13,836 nucleotides of DNA from Pseudomonadota bacterium (lineage in GTDB: Bacteria; Pseudomonadota; Alphaproteobacteria; Rhizobiales; Devosiaceae), in contig JAEWLC010000082.1 in NCBI GenBank assembly GCA_023393475.1, positions 1-13,836 on the forward strand, given 5' to 3'. Each line of letters opens with the position of its first letter. Position 1 is the first letter of the stretch. Below, piece by piece: positions 13,150 through 13,836 of this stretch. A model generated the notes under the pieces. It was given only the letters and a program-made list of their open reading frames with translations, did no database searches and was not told the DNA's origin. Both the position numbers and the translations under genes were made by a program.

Positions 13150-13704
13150 TTGCGCATCGTTGCCGGCAAGTTTCGCGGCAAGGCGCTGCTGTCGCCCACC
13201 GACGACAGCATCCGCCCCACCTCCGATCGCGCTCGTGAGTCCGTGTTCAACATCCTCGCGAGCCGCATCGGCGTGCATCTCCACGGGCTGAAGGTGCTCG
13301 ATCTCTTCGCCGGCACCGGCGCGCTCGGCCTCGAAGCCATCTCGCGCGGCGCCTCGGGCGCTGTCTTCGTCGATACCGGCGCCGAGGCCCGCGGCATCAT
13401 CCGCGACCACATCGAGGCCTTCGGCATCGCCGGCATAGCCAAGCTCCTCCGCCGCGACGCCACCGCGCTCGGCGAAGCCGGCACCATGGGCCCGTTCAAC
13501 CTCGTCTTCCTCGACCCGCCCTACGGCAAGGGCCTCGGCGAGCAGGCGCTGGCATCGCTGAAATCAGGCAACTGGCTGACCAAGGACGCCACCATCGTGC
13601 TGGAGGAATCCTCCGAAGTCGAACTAGCGCTCCCCGAGGGCTTCGAAGTCGACGACCGCCGCGAATACGGCGCTGCCGCGGTGCATTTCATCCGCGCGGC
13701 ATAG
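13150..13704 (+). CDS. rsmD: 16S rRNA (guanine-966-N2) methyltransferase
   Basis: RsmD methylates N2 of G966 in 16S rRNA on the small subunit, using S-adenosylmethionine. The 184-residue length is normal. Motifs: MRIVAGKFRGKAL at the N-terminus, IRPTSDRARESVFNIL (21-36), the SAM-binding DLFAGTGALGLEAISRGA (51-68), and the amino-methyltransferase catalytic LDPPYGKG (121-128). The start is TTG, three bases after the pseudouridine synthase stop; a GAG six bases upstream at the end of that gene is the only SD-like sequence, and no earlier start exists, so translation is probably coupled. The rluB-rsmD pairing is common in alphaproteobacteria. Confidence 0.96.
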   Translation: MRIVAGKFRGKALLSPTDDSIRPTSDRARESVFNILASRIGVHLHGLKVLDLFAGTGALGLEAISRGASGAVFVDTGAEARGIIRDHIEAFGIAGIAKLLRRDATALGEAGTMGPFNLVFLDPPYGKGLGEQALASLKSGNWLTKDATIVLEESSEVELALPEGFEVDDRREYGAAAVHFIRAA

Positions 13705-13713
13705 ACCGACAGA

Positions 13714-13836
13714 GACGACCCCCTCCCATCCTCCCCCATGAAGGGGGAGGTGCCAGCCGGCGCGATGGGCCCATTCGAAGACGGAAGCTCGACTCTTCAC
13801 CTCCCCCTTTATGGGGGAGGACGGGAGGGGGTCGTC
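13714..13836. repeat. Family A paired palindrome, copy 3 (after rsmD, at the window edge)
   Basis: The best preserved copy: the 39-base arms 13714-13752 and 13798-13836 are inverted and differ at only two of 39 positions. Each is a hairpin of CCTCCCCC and GGGGGAGG around AT(A/G)AA. The spacer is 45 bases and contains the palindrome ATGGGCCCAT (13765-13774) plus the TCGAAGAC..AAGCTCG.CTCTT block shared with copy 1. It starts nine bases after the rsmD stop; the outer end may extend beyond the window. Confidence 0.92.

Noticed and set aside
11335..13410. A 691-codon open frame on the minus strand opposite the pseudouridine synthase and rsmD genes
   Set aside because: It is the antisense of a strongly supported enzyme, has an Ala/Gly/Arg-rich composition from GC-rich codon reversal, and crosses a gene boundary without any recognisable domain.

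Overview
The window is a GC-rich, almost fully coding stretch of a bacterial chromosome. Four things point to an alphaproteobacterium of the Hyphomicrobiales (Rhizobiales) type, possibly near Devosia: the groES-groEL pair with a CIRCE element, the order HAD hydrolase - ribF - ileS - lspA - lipoprotein, alphaproteobacterial-style protein sequences, and abundant small GC-rich palindromic repeats. The genus is an inference from general resemblance. I see no rRNA, tRNA, phage, IS transposase or CRISPR.

Layout. Positions 1-524 (minus strand) hold the start of groEL and all of groES, with a -35/-10 promoter and a HrcA-type CIRCE operator at 560-627. Positions 797-2124 (plus) hold a DPM1-like glycosyltransferase fused to a GtrA membrane domain, whose end overlaps a 61-residue protein of unknown function. 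That small gene runs tail to tail, with overlapping stop codons, into a minus-strand regulator (2121-2912) made of a degenerate receiver and a Fis-type helix-turn-helix. Divergent from the regulator is a membrane-anchored protein with a coiled coil and a catalytically dead EAL domain (3152-4378), resembling the architecture of the c-di-GMP effector TipF.

From 4407 onward everything is on the plus strand and mostly housekeeping: a NagD-type HAD hydrolase, ribF (FMN/FAD synthesis), ileS, lspA (lipoprotein signal peptidase), a lipoprotein with a clear lipobox and its own promoter plus operator-like palindrome, an RluB-type pseudouridine synthase with a 350-residue disordered Arg/Gly/Pro/Asp/Lys tail, and rsmD (16S rRNA m2G966 methyltransferase).

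Non-coding DNA between these genes is dominated by two families of paired palindromes. Family A (about 122-124 bp) occurs three times, 9-14 bases after the stop codons of ribF, ileS and rsmD, with an apparent half copy after the HAD gene. Each copy has two inverted arms of 39-41 bases, each arm a hairpin, around a 44-45 base spacer. Family B (78 bp, 5356-5433) has the same plan with a different sequence, and its two arms differ only by compensated base pairs; a single family-B half lies nearby at 5469-5494. One family-A copy supplies the sequence just upstream of the lspA start codon, including a G-quadruplex-type run. No novel multi-gene system is evident. The items most worth a second look are these repeats, the dead EAL protein with its divergent regulator, the palindrome at the lipoprotein promoter, and the RluB tail.
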